Shown: positions 31,502-42,509 of the stretch, in pieces | Layout of the letters: the number at the start of each line of letters is the position of its first letter | Numbering within the stretch: position 1 is the stretch's first letter | From: Chara braunii | Lineage: Eukaryota; Streptophyta; Charophyceae; Charales; Characeae | Length of the DNA stretch: 60,879 nt | Direction: 5' to 3' | Assembly (NCBI GenBank): GCA_003427395.1 | Contig: BFEA01000162.1 | Span: 1-60,879, forward strand | Position numbers and translations under genes: made by a program | Notes under the pieces: model-generated | Seen by the model: only the letters and a program-made list of their open reading frames with translations | Told to the model about the DNA's origin: nothing | Database searches by the model: none

Positions 31502-31699
31502 TTGGATGACAAAATGAATCTTATCTGTATTAATTTTTTTATCCGTATCCCTTTTTCTAGGCCGTGATTCTTATGCCACGGTCCAACCGCGAAAAGTAGT
31601 GCCTATTCGACTCCTAACACTAGTAGGTACATGGACTGGGCTTCTTTTGACACCAGTTCCCCATACGTTAGTGGCACCTAAGGCGGCCACTCAAAAGGG

Positions 31700-32460
31700 T
31701 ATTAATTTTTAGTCTTTTCCCTATATAAAGGTACAGGGGAAAGTCAACTTCGATTCCTAACCGTCACGCGTCCCACCCTCTAGGAAGTGGTATGGAGTAC
31801 TCCTTCTCCTCGCCCGAGCCAGAACTCGTATCTCAAAAGTCGGGCCGTCTCAACAGAATCGGCAAAGCACTCCCCCGTTAAAATGGTCCACTCCGGGTCG
31901 ATAATAGGGCCGGTTCCTAAAGCAACGAACCCCCGCCCCAAATTTCCTCCTAGAATGAGGGAGCCCTCAGACTCAGAATCAAATCGACTACCGTGGACCT
32001 CTACACGAAGGAAACAACTTAGACGAATTAGAAATGCAGAGAAGGAAGGATATATAGTCGAGACTCGTTCGGACGGGAAATAGGTCGAGAGGGCCATTCG
32101 GGATAGAGAGGGAACCTCAGGGATAACTAATTTCATTTATTCCCTTTTCTTTATTCTTCCGAAGTTTCGTTTTCGACCCATGTTATTTTCCCTTCCGTAG
32201 TTTGACTGTTACTTTGTCAAGCAGGTGAAGACGTCACAGAGAAAAGGTAGAGAAAACATTCAACATTTTCACCATTTCAATTAGTATGACTTTGGATTTC
32301 CCTCTCAACACATTTCTCTTTTCACACACCTGCATGCAAGGCAAAGTCAACATTCAATGAGTTCAACCACGAAACGCATCACCCAAGTCAGACCCAAAGT
32401 CCCACACAAACATGCCCTGTCGCACTTTCTTTCCTTTCAGCCTTTCCCTGAGCACCCAAA
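31700..32460 (+). repeat. conserved block R2, copy 1, with TATA box
   Basis: Matches about 60070-60879. Both start at a TATA element (CCCTATATAAAGG near 31720; GGATATAAAAAAC near 60075), then share CTCGCCCGAGCC, TCGGCAAAGCAC, CATTCGG.A/GTTCGGGATAGA and a TTTATT-rich stretch, ending near a TGCATG-rich segment. Neither strand keeps a convincing shared protein. The TATA position suggests a promoter plus leader of a repeated unit transcribed on the plus strand. Confidence 0.5.
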
Positions 32461-32899
32461 AGAAAAGAGAGCGTGAGGGTGCGCACATGTGTGAGGGATC
32501 CTTGTCAACCATTGACCTTGAGTACCGAAAGTTCGACTGCGACTTTGTTCAAGTAAAAGAACTCAAGTAGCCAGCGCGCCTCGTCGAAAAAAACGCCGTC
32601 CCAAGGCTATTTTGAGTAATTTACGAGTCCAGTCATCCCCCGACTCACAAGTATCTCCTGAGGCAGTCCCAGATGCAATGGCGGCTCTCGCAAAAATAAA
32701 AACCACTCTCCCCTTGCCAGTACCGCCTGTCTCACTCACGTGTCCCACCGGTCCCACCTGGACAATGTACGACGTCCCGCCTTTTGCTTACGCAAAAGAA
32801 AAAAAAAGGTGTCACTTCCCCACTGATTCCCCACTCAAGAACGATATTTACTAATGTCGTCGTCTACTGCCAGCACTCCCCTTCCTCTTACTACCTCCT
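32461..32899. other. unassigned stretch
   Basis: No coding or repeat feature supported. Confidence 0.4.
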
Positions 32900-33215
32900 G
32901 ACGGCCTTAAATTTCGGCAGCATAACGTTGCCAAAATTTTTACCGTTGGCGTCGAAAAATTCCGGCAGCACTTTCCCACAGAAGTGGGAAAATAACTTGC
33001 CCACAGGTTTGCTCCGCCTAGTGCCGCCATCAACAGCCCGCCCGTCTGCTGCTCACTACCGTAAAATTTTGGTAGCACCTCCCCACACAAGTGGAAAAAA
33101 CGGTTTGCTGCAGGTCTGATCCGCCGGTACCGTTGCCAACAGCCTTGCCGTCGCTACTTGCCACTGTAAAATTTCGGCAACACTTTCCCACTAAAGTGGA
33201 AAAATGGCTGGATAA
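32900..33215. repeat. three to four diverged tandem units with hairpin
   Basis: AAATTTCGGCAGCA-type words recur near 32909, 32957, 33064 and 33172, the last three followed by a TTTCCCAC..GTGGGAAA-type stem-loop (perfect 8-bp stem at 32972-32991; 5-bp CCACT/AGTGG at 33188-33199). The last two lie about 108 bp apart. Confidence 0.6.
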
Positions 33216-35134
33216 AATTAATAAAAATTTGGGCCCCAGGCCCAAATTTGTCAGTGTCGCGCTGCCGTAGTCCCGCAGCGTCCCTGCTTCAGTCCTGTGG
33301 GGCCAGCACCAGCCAGAGGGGAGGGGAGCAGAGTGCTCCCTGCCTTGGCTATGGCTGCCCAACTCCTCTCCTCTTGCTCCTCTGCAGACCTCCAGCCTCC
33401 TCCCACGTTGCCTCAGGCAACACCTCCAACAACTCATTAACACTCAAGTGTGCTCGTCACACACTGGCAGCACGAGTGCTTTGTGTGGCAGCTGGGAACA
33501 ACTGCCTGTTTTATAGTGGCTAAGGAGAGTTGGACGTCACTCCAGCCCCCAGGCAAAATCGTGGCCTCACAGTGAGCCCTTGATCTAGCCAAGATCAAGG
33601 GCTAACTGTGGCCGAACCACAACCACAACCTTGGTGAGAGCAGTTTCTCTAACTACCCTCATTTTCTTTTTCTTTTCTTTTTCCCAACTATCTTGGATTT
33701 TCACGAGATAGCTGGGAACACGGCATTTCCAAAACAGTTTTTCTTTTATTTTTTTGATAAGGGGTTGGAGAGATACATCCGCTTTCAGTTTGATGTACCT
33801 CTACCCTTTTTCCAAGGCAGATACATCGGGGAAAAGGTTGTACTTAGCCTTTTCCTCTATGACCCCTCAATTTCCAGGCTCCCGGCTCCCTCTAAAAACG
33901 AGAGCCTGACAGTTACCCCTGGCAGTTTCTGCCAAAGGTAGCAGCTCGTGAGAACAAGTGGCCTCACGAGAATAAAGAAAAGAAAACAAAAGAAAAATAA
34001 AAACAAAACTAATTCTAACTATACTGTGCAAGGAAGATGAGCATTAGCGAACTCCAGCAATCAAACAGCATCATACATATGTGTCCAGATAGTCTTGACC
34101 TCGAACCAACAGCAGTCATGCATCACGAGATTCACCAAATCAGAACACACCAATGGTTCGTAATTGACAATGCTGAAATAGTCTCTCATCATCATCAACG
34201 AAGAACAAGAGTTGATATCCTATTGGCGCTCGGCGCCCAGACTACTGGTGGCAGATCCTATCTAGCCTAATACTACAATGCCGATGTTGACAACAACAGC
34301 TCCCTGAAGTACGAGCATACAGCGGACAATGCCGCTCGCTTCCAGCACCAGGTATGTCTCTCGCAACACTCACAACCCCGATCCACACCACACAAATGCC
34401 ACTTGCACCCAAGGACCACCCTGCGTCACACCCAGCTCACAGCGGAGCAGCTCGGCTATGGCTGCCCGCTACTTCTTGCTCGCCCGTGAGAGCGTGAGTG
34501 TCAGCCAGCCAGCAAATAGCGCAGCAGCGCTCGTGCAGCATGCAGCCAGCACCCGAATCCCGAATGAGGAGGCAGGCCCTTCCCTATATCGAAGTGGCCT
34601 GCCTGCGTCCAGTCCAGGAAGCTTCCAGTAGGCCCCGGTAGGCACAGGCCCAGACCTCACACCCAGGCCCAGGGCCTGATGGTTGCATGTGCCCAACTGC
34701 CTTTGGCCTGCTCACGGCCTTTTCCACGCGTCTGGCCCAGGTCACCATCCAGATACATTTGCAGAATATGGCCTGGGCCTGGGCGCCTTCAACCAACTGG
34801 CGCAGCGCAACTGTCTGAATTTCATCAGTTGCGGGGTACCCTGAAAATCGAGGCCCTGAGGGCCTGTCGCGCCTGCCTTCACTTAGGGCGGCCGACATGC
34901 TGCAAAAAGGGCCCCGAAGGGGCTGAGCGGGCGTAGCCTCGCAACTGCACCTAGCCCATACCTCAGCCAGATACATGCCTTTCTCTCTCTCCAACCAACT
35001 CCCACAGTTCCACTTCCACGCGTGCGTCGTGAGCCGCGAGATTCTAGATCTCGCGGCCACGAATATTCGTGGCTTCTGAGTGGGGAATTGAGGTTGTTCT
35101 CTTTCCATTTTGTTTCCACGAGGTAGTTGCCTCG

Positions 35135-35166
<32 letters not shown>

Positions 35167-35957
35167 GTTTCAGGTTTTTCAGCCTCTGAGTTGGCACCTG
35201 TTGCTCCAGCAACGGCGCCTGTTTCTTTCCCCGAACGAGAAGGGAGGAGGCAACAATATGTGGCAGTGTATGTTTCCATGTTCCGACGTAGATTCATTCG
35301 ATTTTGCCCTTTCTATTGATGGAAGTACCGTGAGGACAGCAGTGCCGTTAGGGACTTACCTGTTGGCTGTTGTTTGTTCGTCCTATCGATGGAAAACTCC
35401 CTCTTTTCCCTTCGCCCGTACCTAGGCGCTATCGGCGCCAGGTTCGGGCGCTTAGTTCGTTCGTTCTTGCTCATCCCATGGATGGAAGTACCATAGGGCC
35501 AGCTGCGGTTGGAGACTTACCTGTTTGGTCGACGTCGTTGAGGCGGCCATGTAAGTTCTTTCACTCTCTCACATGCACACACACACACGTGTAGTTAGTG
35601 TATAGATCCATGTTCCTAGGTAGATTCGATCGTTTTTGCTCATTCTATCGATAGAGGTCAGTCTGCCTCTGGAAACTTTGCCCGTTCGTTATTGACGAAC
35701 GGGCATTTCGCTGCTCATAGGACCGAGAAAAGAAGAGATAAGAAATCTAAAACAGAATCTAAAAAAAATCTAGAAAAAAAAAAAAATCTAAAGAAAAAAA
35801 AAAGAAAAACAGAAACCAACTTACAAAAAAAAAAAATCGGCTGCCCGTTTTCAACGGGCGCCGGCTGCACTTCTTTAGGCACTGTAGCCCTAGGCACATG
35901 TTTGAGCGCCATGTGGCGCTATTTGTTTCCTTTTTTTTTTTTTTTTTTTTTTTTTTT

Positions 35958-36085
35958 GTCGTTGGCATAAGCCAACGGTAACGGAAGATTCCGCCGCGCC
36001 TTGCTGGCGCCTCCCTCCCCTTTTTCCGATGAGCAGACCTAAGTTCGATTCCCATCAGGGAATCAAAAAAAGAAAAAAAATGGAC
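35958..36085 (+). mobile_element. possible tRNA-derived SINE
   Basis: A-box-like TAAGCCAACGG (about 35968-35979), B-box-like AAGTTCGATTCCC (about 36040-36053) and an A-rich tail (36063-36080). No target duplication found. Confidence 0.45.
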
Positions 36086-36219
36086 CTTTTCTCGATTTGT
36101 GCGTGTCATCCTTCGCGCAGGGGCCATACTGTATCTGCGCGCCTGTTTTTGGCCGTGAGATCTGACAATCTCGCGGCCGAAAATGACCGCGCTTCAAGGC
36201 TATACGGTGGGCGGGCAGC

Positions 36220-36315
36220 TCCAAAAAGGAGCTAGCCCAGGCAGCGTATCGTCAGGCTCGATCCCAGCATTTGCTGAGTGAAAGTTGAGTGTGGTACCTA
36301 CTGGGCTAGCTCCTA
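36220..36315 (-). mobile_element. possible SINE related to 23266-23365
   Basis: On the minus strand it has GGAGCTAGCCCAGTAGGTACC, with the A box shared with the SINE at 23266-23365, and a B-box-like GGGATCGAGCC. On the plus strand GGAGCTAGCCCAGG ... GGCTCGATCCC forms the inverse, so the unit is partly palindromic. Confidence 0.45.
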
Positions 36316-36867
36316 TGACGGGAGCTATATCTGCCACCCTTCTATTTGAAGGGTTGCGGCCTAGTAGCCCGCCTATTTCCCAGCCTAAGCAGGTGCAGTC
36401 CTGCCTTCCCCTAGTCTGGGCAGATGCAGTCCGCCTATCCCTTCCAAAGGCAGGCCGCCCCACCACCCGGGCAGTTGGGCTTGGTCCAGTAGGCCCGTCA
36501 ATCCACTCCTTTTGACTGTGGATTTGCCCTCGGACCCCTAACGGTCCGTCCTTTTTGAAATGACACGGCACTCTGGTCGTGTCAGCCGTTCCCTCCGTTG
36601 ACGCACCCCCGGTGCGACTATTCTTTTTAGCTATTTTAGCCCTGAATCGCGCGGCTTAACAGCGCAATTTTTTAGCGTTTTTATCGTCGTTTCTCTATCC
36701 GACCTTGTTTTCAGCGCAAGAATGTCCAGTTATACCGTTTACCCTTGCCGTTATGTCTGTCGACAGTTAGACGGGCTACCAAAAATTAGATTTCCTCAGT
36801 CGCGGGCGAATCGGAACATTTCCAGCAGTATTTCATTACATCAGAAATCGGACCACGTCTGACATTA

Positions 36868-37163
36868 GGAAAACGCAGAAACACGACAGATAGGTGGGGG
36901 TGCCGCTGTAGGGCCAGGAGTGGCAGCATCACCACTGCAGTCGGGGACCATCACGGGGCAGGAGGGGAAAAAGATGCCTCCCCAAACAGGAGATGGCAAC
37001 AGGCAAGGGGTCGGGAGGAAATTCCTTCACAAGAGAGAGAGAGCGAAACGGGGAGAAAAGAGCGGCTCCGCCTCCCCCCGCAGTTAGGGACCCCTTCCAA
37101 CAGGCCTTTGGACCACAACCCATGGAAGTGGAAACACCGGTGTCGGGACAGAAACCCTGACAA
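36868..37163 (+). repeat. left arm of a 300-bp inverted duplication
   Basis: Reverse complement of 37224-37523 with few differences. It carries a piece of LINE ORF1 sequence (FQQAFGPQPMEVETP) in plus orientation. A 30-bp segment containing ATCAGAAATCGGACCACGTC also occurs twice directly (about 36839 and 37174). Confidence 0.85.
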
Positions 37164-37223
37164 AACAAAACTTACATCAGAAATCGGACCACGTCCGACA
37201 TTGAAAATACAGGACAGATACCC

Positions 37224-37523
37224 TTGTCAGGGTTTCTGTCCCGACACCGGTGTTTCCACTTCCATGGGTTGTGGTCCAAAGGCCTGTTGGAAGGGGTCCC
37301 TAACTGCGGGGGGAGGCGGAGCTGCTCTTTTCTCCCCGTTTCGCTCTCTCTCTTGTGAAGGATTTTCCTCCCGACCCCTTGCCTATTGCCATCTCCTGTT
37401 TGGGGAGGCATCTTTTTCTTTTTCCCCTCCTGCCCCGTGATGGTCCCCGGCTGCAGTGGTGATGCTGCCACTCCTGGCCCTACAGCGGCACCCCCACCTA
37501 TCTGTCGTGTTTCTGCGTTTTCC
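37224..37523 (-). repeat. right arm of the inverted duplication
   Basis: Continues into the minus-strand ORF1 fragment at 37577-38837, so this arm is the original orientation and the left arm is the flipped copy. Confidence 0.85.
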
Positions 37524-37576
37524 TGTCCCATTGCCGGGGCTAAAATACGGAAGCGGTTTGTATCCCGAGCCCCATT

Positions 37577-38837
37577 TTACTTTCGGTATGCGACATCCTT
37601 GGAGAGTTTCCCTTTCCGTGCAGGAACTGTGGCCTTCGTGATTTTTGTCGATCTTGTTGTTTTTGATGATTTTTTTGCGGGGGACTGTTTGCCACAGCTC
37701 CACTGTATCTGTCCTCCCCAGAAATTGATCCGGGTTGGGTTCCAGTGGTCCGACGGTCTGATCTCGAGGTTGACTGCCTCCTTCTCCCATTCCCACCGTC
37801 TCACTCCCCCACCCTCCTTCGGCTCGTCAATGAACACCCAACCCTCATGGCCTGGGTCCACCGTCCGCCAGTGCGCAGTCTGAAATGGGTCATGTAGGAG
37901 GCGTCCTGTGGCCTTGATTCGCCTGGCTGAATGGTGAGGACATTCCGCTTCCGAGGTGCTGTGACCATACGATTGGCATTTAAAGCACTAGGGTTGCAGC
38001 TTACGGGCTGTGTGGATTTTAAAGTCACTGCCTCCGATCCTGAAGTGGACCACGTCATCGGTTTGGAAGATGTGGCCCACCGGCAGATCTTAGGCAACCA
38101 TCAGATAGTCATCACGAGGAGCAACGTATGAGGGTGGGGTTCGATAAAGTCAACTATATCGTATTTGAGCGCCAAGTCCTGCATAAACGCTGCCTGGATC
38201 TCGATCGGGATGTGCCGGTATTCTACCCAGTAGTAGTCAGCCAGAGTTGCTCCCGTTTTTCTTCTCTGCTCTGCTGCCTCTGGGGGGACCAGGGGTAGAT
38301 CCGGACTTCCGATCGACTGCAGTGCACATTGCGCCAAGTATCCATCAGCCTTTTGTCAGCATCGAAGATGCAAATGACTGTGTAAACCGACAATGAGACT
38401 GGTTGTATCAGGAAACAGTACCACGCCCCCTCCTCGCTCCCTTTGAGCGCGGAGAGCTTTTTCTTGATCCACCCGATCTTGTTGTTGGCGGATTTATACA
38501 TGGCATCATCATAGAAAATCCAGTTGCTTGCGTGTCGGGTGTAGAGCTCATCTCGTTCTTTGATTTTGGGAGCGGGCAACGTTTTAACTTGGAGCCTTTT
38601 TTCCCCATGGTTGACCAAGCGCTCCTCAGATTTCGTGAGGAGCTTGGAGAGGAAGAAAGCACCGGTGGTTGTGAGATTGTAGAGTGGAATCTGCCAGTTT
38701 TGGCCCAGTGTCCCTTCTTCCCCCCGCTGAACTGATAAGGATTCGCTACTGTACAGGCGCTTTGCTTTATCAGCCCATGAGGTAGAGGAAGAGGCTGGGG
38801 AGACCTGGGATTCAACGCGTTCCTTTGTCCTCTGCAT
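37577..38837 (-). pseudogene. LINE ORF1 fragment, paralogous to LINE 2 ORF1
   Basis: Minus-strand ORF1 copy. The folded domain at 38223-38750 (WQIPLYNLTTTGAFFLSKLL ... VRIYPWSPQRQQ) aligns with LINE 2 ORF1 at 15480-15900. Past a frame change it continues to IPIEIQAAFMQDLALKYDIV, then, after a stop, to the knuckle CFKCQSYGHSTSEAEC (37940-37987, spacing CX2CX4HX6C), then GHEGWVFIDEP (about 37815-37855) and a basic tail. It shows what LINE 2 has lost. The 5' end is cut by the duplication at 38745-39113. Confidence 0.75.
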
Positions 38838-39113
38838 CTGTTCGGGGCTTGGCAGGGCATCTGTCTGAGAGCCTGTCGTCCCTTTTTGCTGTTGTTCCTA
38901 GCCCTTGGAGCTGTCTCTTATACACATCTAGATGTGTATAAGAGACAGCTACTGTACAGGCGCTTTGCTTTATCAGCCCATGAGGTAGAGGAAGAGGCTG
39001 GGGAGACCTGGGATTCAACGCGTTCCTTTGTCCTCTGCATCTGTTCGGGGCTTGGCAGGGCATCTGTCTGAGAGCCTGTCGTCCCTTTTTGCTGTTGTTC
39101 CTAGCCCTTGGAG
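38745..39113. other. assembly artefact: 166-bp duplication around an adapter junction
   Basis: 38745-38910 and 38948-39113 are the same 166 bp. Between them, 38911-38948 is CTGTCTCTTATACACATCT joined to its reverse complement, the Nextera mate-pair junction sequence. This is library sequence, not genome. Confidence 0.97.
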
Positions 39114-40360
39114 TGTACCTCATGCTGAGGGGGTTCAATCATGGCTGTGTCTCCTTGCTGGGGGACCCCTTTACCTTGAGGGGGGTGACGCATCGCTCCC
39201 TGGAAATATGTCGTTGTGCGTCCTGTTTTATTCTTCCTCCTGGCATCGATCACCAAGGTGGCAGCCATGGCCCGGTAGTAAACTGTCAGCCACCAGGTGG
39301 TGGGATACTCCTTCCTATTAGGATTCCTAGAGAAATCTGAATAGGGCTATCCTATCAGCGAGATGGGTTATCACCCAGGGGGGGGGACAGTCAGTGAAGA
39401 GGAGCCTTCTCGTGCGCAATCTTTGTGAGGGGGGTTATTACAGAGAAGGGGAGACACATCATGCAACCTCTCCAGAAAGGGGGGCGTATGGTTAACAGAA
39501 ATGATCAGCAGATGTACACGACTCGATGGCTCGACGACTCAAAGGGCAAGAGGATGGATGATACTACAGTCATGTGGAGAGCAAACAGCGGAACCTTCGG
39601 ACCGGCGGGCCAAACAAGTTATGCATCCATGCACTACCTACACATTAATTTTACACGAATACCCTAAAACTACGTGATGCATGCGGGATCGGGTACACAC
39701 CTCCCCTGCTATCTTCAATAGGGAGGGAAGATTGACAAAAATACCATGCAATTCAAAGGACAGAAGGAATGCAGGATTTTTTTAACGGAGAAAAGGGTAG
39801 GAATAAGAAAAACATACCGATTTTGGTGGTTGGAAAGGTGATAAGAGTCGAATGGATGACCGAACACCATGCAGTTCGACAATCAATGGGCATGCAAGAC
39901 TTTTAACAGGCAGGAAGACCATGCAGTCGATGGGCGAGAGGGTCAGGGGTTTATAGGAAATGAGGGAAGAGATGCGCACTGTGCGCTGCTTTGACCGCCT
40001 ATCCAGGTCCACCTTCCCCCACCAGGTGTAGACATACCCAAGGTCCCCAAAATCAGAGAGGGACCCAGTCTCAACGGTTATCTCATTGGGCAGTTGCAAA
40101 CCTCAAATCTGCGTGTGGGTTAAAACCCCAGCCACAACCATTGCCAGCAATAGCAAACTTAAAAGGGGAAACTACGCGGGAGTCACAAAAAATGAGTTAT
40201 GATTGCACTATGGGCCAAGATACAGTTTCAAATTGCAGTTCGGTCAATGTATACAACCCAGCTTTCTGGCCAGGTAGGGTGCCTCAAGTGCAACTGCAAA
40301 CAGTCTCTTGCCCCATAGTGCAATTACATCTCGTTTTTGTGACTCTACTGAAGTTACCCC
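39114..40360. other. unassigned stretch
   Basis: No coding or repeat feature I can support. Confidence 0.4.
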
Positions 40361-40712
40361 CCAGGTGCCCTGGGTTGGGCCAAGGTCCCGGCTCGTATCA
40401 AATGTCCCACCTTGGTCCCAAAGTTCCGGGTCCCGTCCTTAGTCCCGATCTTGCTCAAGGTCCGGTCTGTGTCCTAGGTCCGGGTCCGCCTCGTCTTAAG
40501 TCCCAGCTCGCACTCAAAGTCCGGTCTTTGTGCCCAAAGCTCAGGTCCACGTGGGTGGGCAGGCGGGCAGGCGGGCAGGCGTGCGTGTGTGCATGGGTAA
40601 GTAGGCGGGCGGGCGGTTCCCCTCGCAGGATATGCGTGGGTGGGCGGGTGGGCAGGCGGTTTGTCGGTTCCCCTTGCAAGATATGCGTGCATGGGTGGGT
40701 GGGCACTGGGCG
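40361..40712. repeat. GC-rich minisatellite
   Basis: First a diverged GGTCC(C/G)G-type repeat (40376-40550), then GGGCAGGC/GGTGGGC arrays (40553-40712) with two near-identical words, GGTTCCCCT(C/T)GCA(G/A)GATATGCGTG. Confidence 0.8.
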
Positions 40713-40859
40713 GGCAGTCAACGTGAAGTCAAGCTTCAGGAACTGTTAGTTATCCTGTTGGGAGGCAAAGTTGAGATCTCTGCCTTGGAGGTACGTTTCT
40801 TTTTTCTTTTCTTGTTTTTTTTTTTTTAACAGGTCCTTACGGTCCTGGCTCCATTTCCA

Positions 40860-41127
40860 TTCTGGGGAGCATCAGCCCGGTTCCTATTCCACCGGCAAGC
40901 CAGAAAAAAATATTACATCATGACACACACTCACGCTTCCTTCCGTCCAGCTGAAGGAACCCTGACCAGCATTGATTACTCCCGCATCGTGGAGGATTGA
41001 CTGTCAGCTTGCCTCACTTCCACCTTTCCTCTCAGGTCCACTACATGAGCCTGTCAGATAAATAACAAAGAGCAAGAAAGGTAGAAGAAGCTACGGAAGT
41101 TGTAGTCTCGGAATTCACCCTCCAATA
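40860..41127 (-). mobile_element. LINE B 3' UTR
   Basis: Follows the LINE B ORF2 stop on the minus strand and matches 3480-3680 downstream of LINE A as the reverse complement. Confidence 0.65.
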
Positions 41128-42505
41128 TTATGTGACCTGTGATGGATGTTGTCCTTCTGCTGGCTGGGATCTCTGCCTTCTCCACCCTGCTTCTGAGTTG
41201 TGCCAGTCTTTCCATCGTATGTGGAAGTCATTTATCTCTGCCATTTTGCCCCTTGCAAGCCACACCTTAGTGAATTTTGCCTTGATTCTTCTTTGTTGCT
41301 CTTCGTCACCTGGCATGACTGTCTCGTCTTGTGCCACAAAGGATCTCCGCCTGAATCAAAGTCGTTGTCTACGCCCATACCTTCTCCCTTGGAGTTGAGA
41401 GTCCCTCAATGGTTCTACAACACCTTTCCTTCCAAATGGACCACAGTGTTACCTTTCTGATCATTCCAAACCACGTTTTCTCTGTCTTGTGGAATTGAGC
41501 TGGGATGATAGTCCATAAAAGGAGTTGCATGGGATGTTCAGGGAGGGGAGTCGAGAAGAGGGAATCCCAGAGATCCGAGGTCCTCACCCAGTATTCGGTC
41601 GCCTCTCTACAGCGTATCAGGCAATGTAGCATATCTTCTGGTTGATTTCTGAACATACCGCGCATAAATCTGAACTGTTAGGGTCATTCTTACTTCTTCT
41701 GATATGCAAGTTGAACCACTGGTTGACCGGTAGAGGTACGTATGAGATGAGCCTTTGCAGGCTTCTGATTTTAACCAGACAAATTGACTTGAATTTTTTC
41801 CATGGTATTTGTGGGATCTGACTAGCGTCTTGACCTATTAGCTTCTGCCATCTGTTCTTGATCATTGGGTCAGGATCCTTTGTTTTGAGGAGTAAGTTGT
41901 ATCCCAGCTTGACTGTGTATTCCTGAATGGAGACATTAGTTTTGAGGCTTCTACTTCGGCCTGGTGTCCAAGCCCACTCTGCTGGATCAAATTCAAGTCT
42001 TGAATCGCCGTATCTATTCTGAAGATTGTTTTTGGCCATGAACCCAACACTCTGACTTCATGAACCCAACACTCTGACTTTTCTGAGTACAAAAGGGTTT
42101 AGGACTGATCTTTCCACCTCCTTATTCATGATAGATGGAAGGCCTTGCGTGGAGGGGTAATTGGGAAGGAGGTAAACACTGGCAGGGTATATGGCCCTTG
42201 CTGTTTATGGGAGAATTGATAGGCCCTTGCTGTTTATGGGAGAATTGATAGGCCCTTGTGGGGGTTAAATCCTGCACCCCCACTCCCCATCCACCCGATT
42301 TCCAAGTTGGGACTTCGCTCAACAACTCCTTCCAGCGCTTTGGGATGCAGTTGATAATAGGTTGTAAATTCTCATCTCGTTGGTGACATCCTTTGAGCTG
42401 GGAGGCAAGTTCCTGTTTTGTCATCCAGTCCTTTTTCTCCTCGTTCCACAGATGGCTTACTTTCCAAACTCCATGTTTGATCCATGATAACCATCTCCTT
42501 CCTCT
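41128..42505 (-). pseudogene. LINE B ORF2, C-terminal part
   Basis: Minus-strand end of ORF2: WLSWIKHGVWKVSHLW-type reading (about 42430-42505), GCHQRDENLQ (about 42375-42400), SWDTTYSSK and LGYNLLLKTKDPDPMIKNRW, then the Cys/His tail (DLCAVCSEINQKICY ... MLHCLIRCREATEYW, about 41580-41680) and the final helix IRWKDWHNSE (about 41235). The frame changes several times. Small local duplications are present (GGGCCTATCAATTCTCCC at about 42200-42250; GAACCCAACACTCTGACTT at 42041-42080). The paralogue LINE A lacks these duplications. Confidence 0.75.
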
Positions 42506-42509
42506 ATGC

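Larger units (their letters stand above)
33225..36590. other. tract of many unrelated stem-loops
   Basis: Perfect or near-perfect hairpins with different stem sequences: 33225-33249 (11-bp stem), 33576-33602 (11 bp, extended by an outer stem to 33563-33613), 33681-33718 (13 bp, one mismatch), 33919-33933, 33944-33969, 34571-34603, 35033-35057 (10 bp), 35056-35073 (18-nt palindrome), 35118-35135, 35680-35704 (10 bp), 35843-35859, 35960-35977, 36151-36178 (11 bp, one G.T), 36307-36327, 36336-36354, 36532-36549, 36562-36585. Poly-T runs at about 35137-35161 and 35932-35957. No gene is supported here. Confidence 0.7.

Noticed and set aside
38886-39071. Peptide AVSYTHLDVYKRQ
   Set aside because: Translation of the Nextera junction, a known contaminant peptide.
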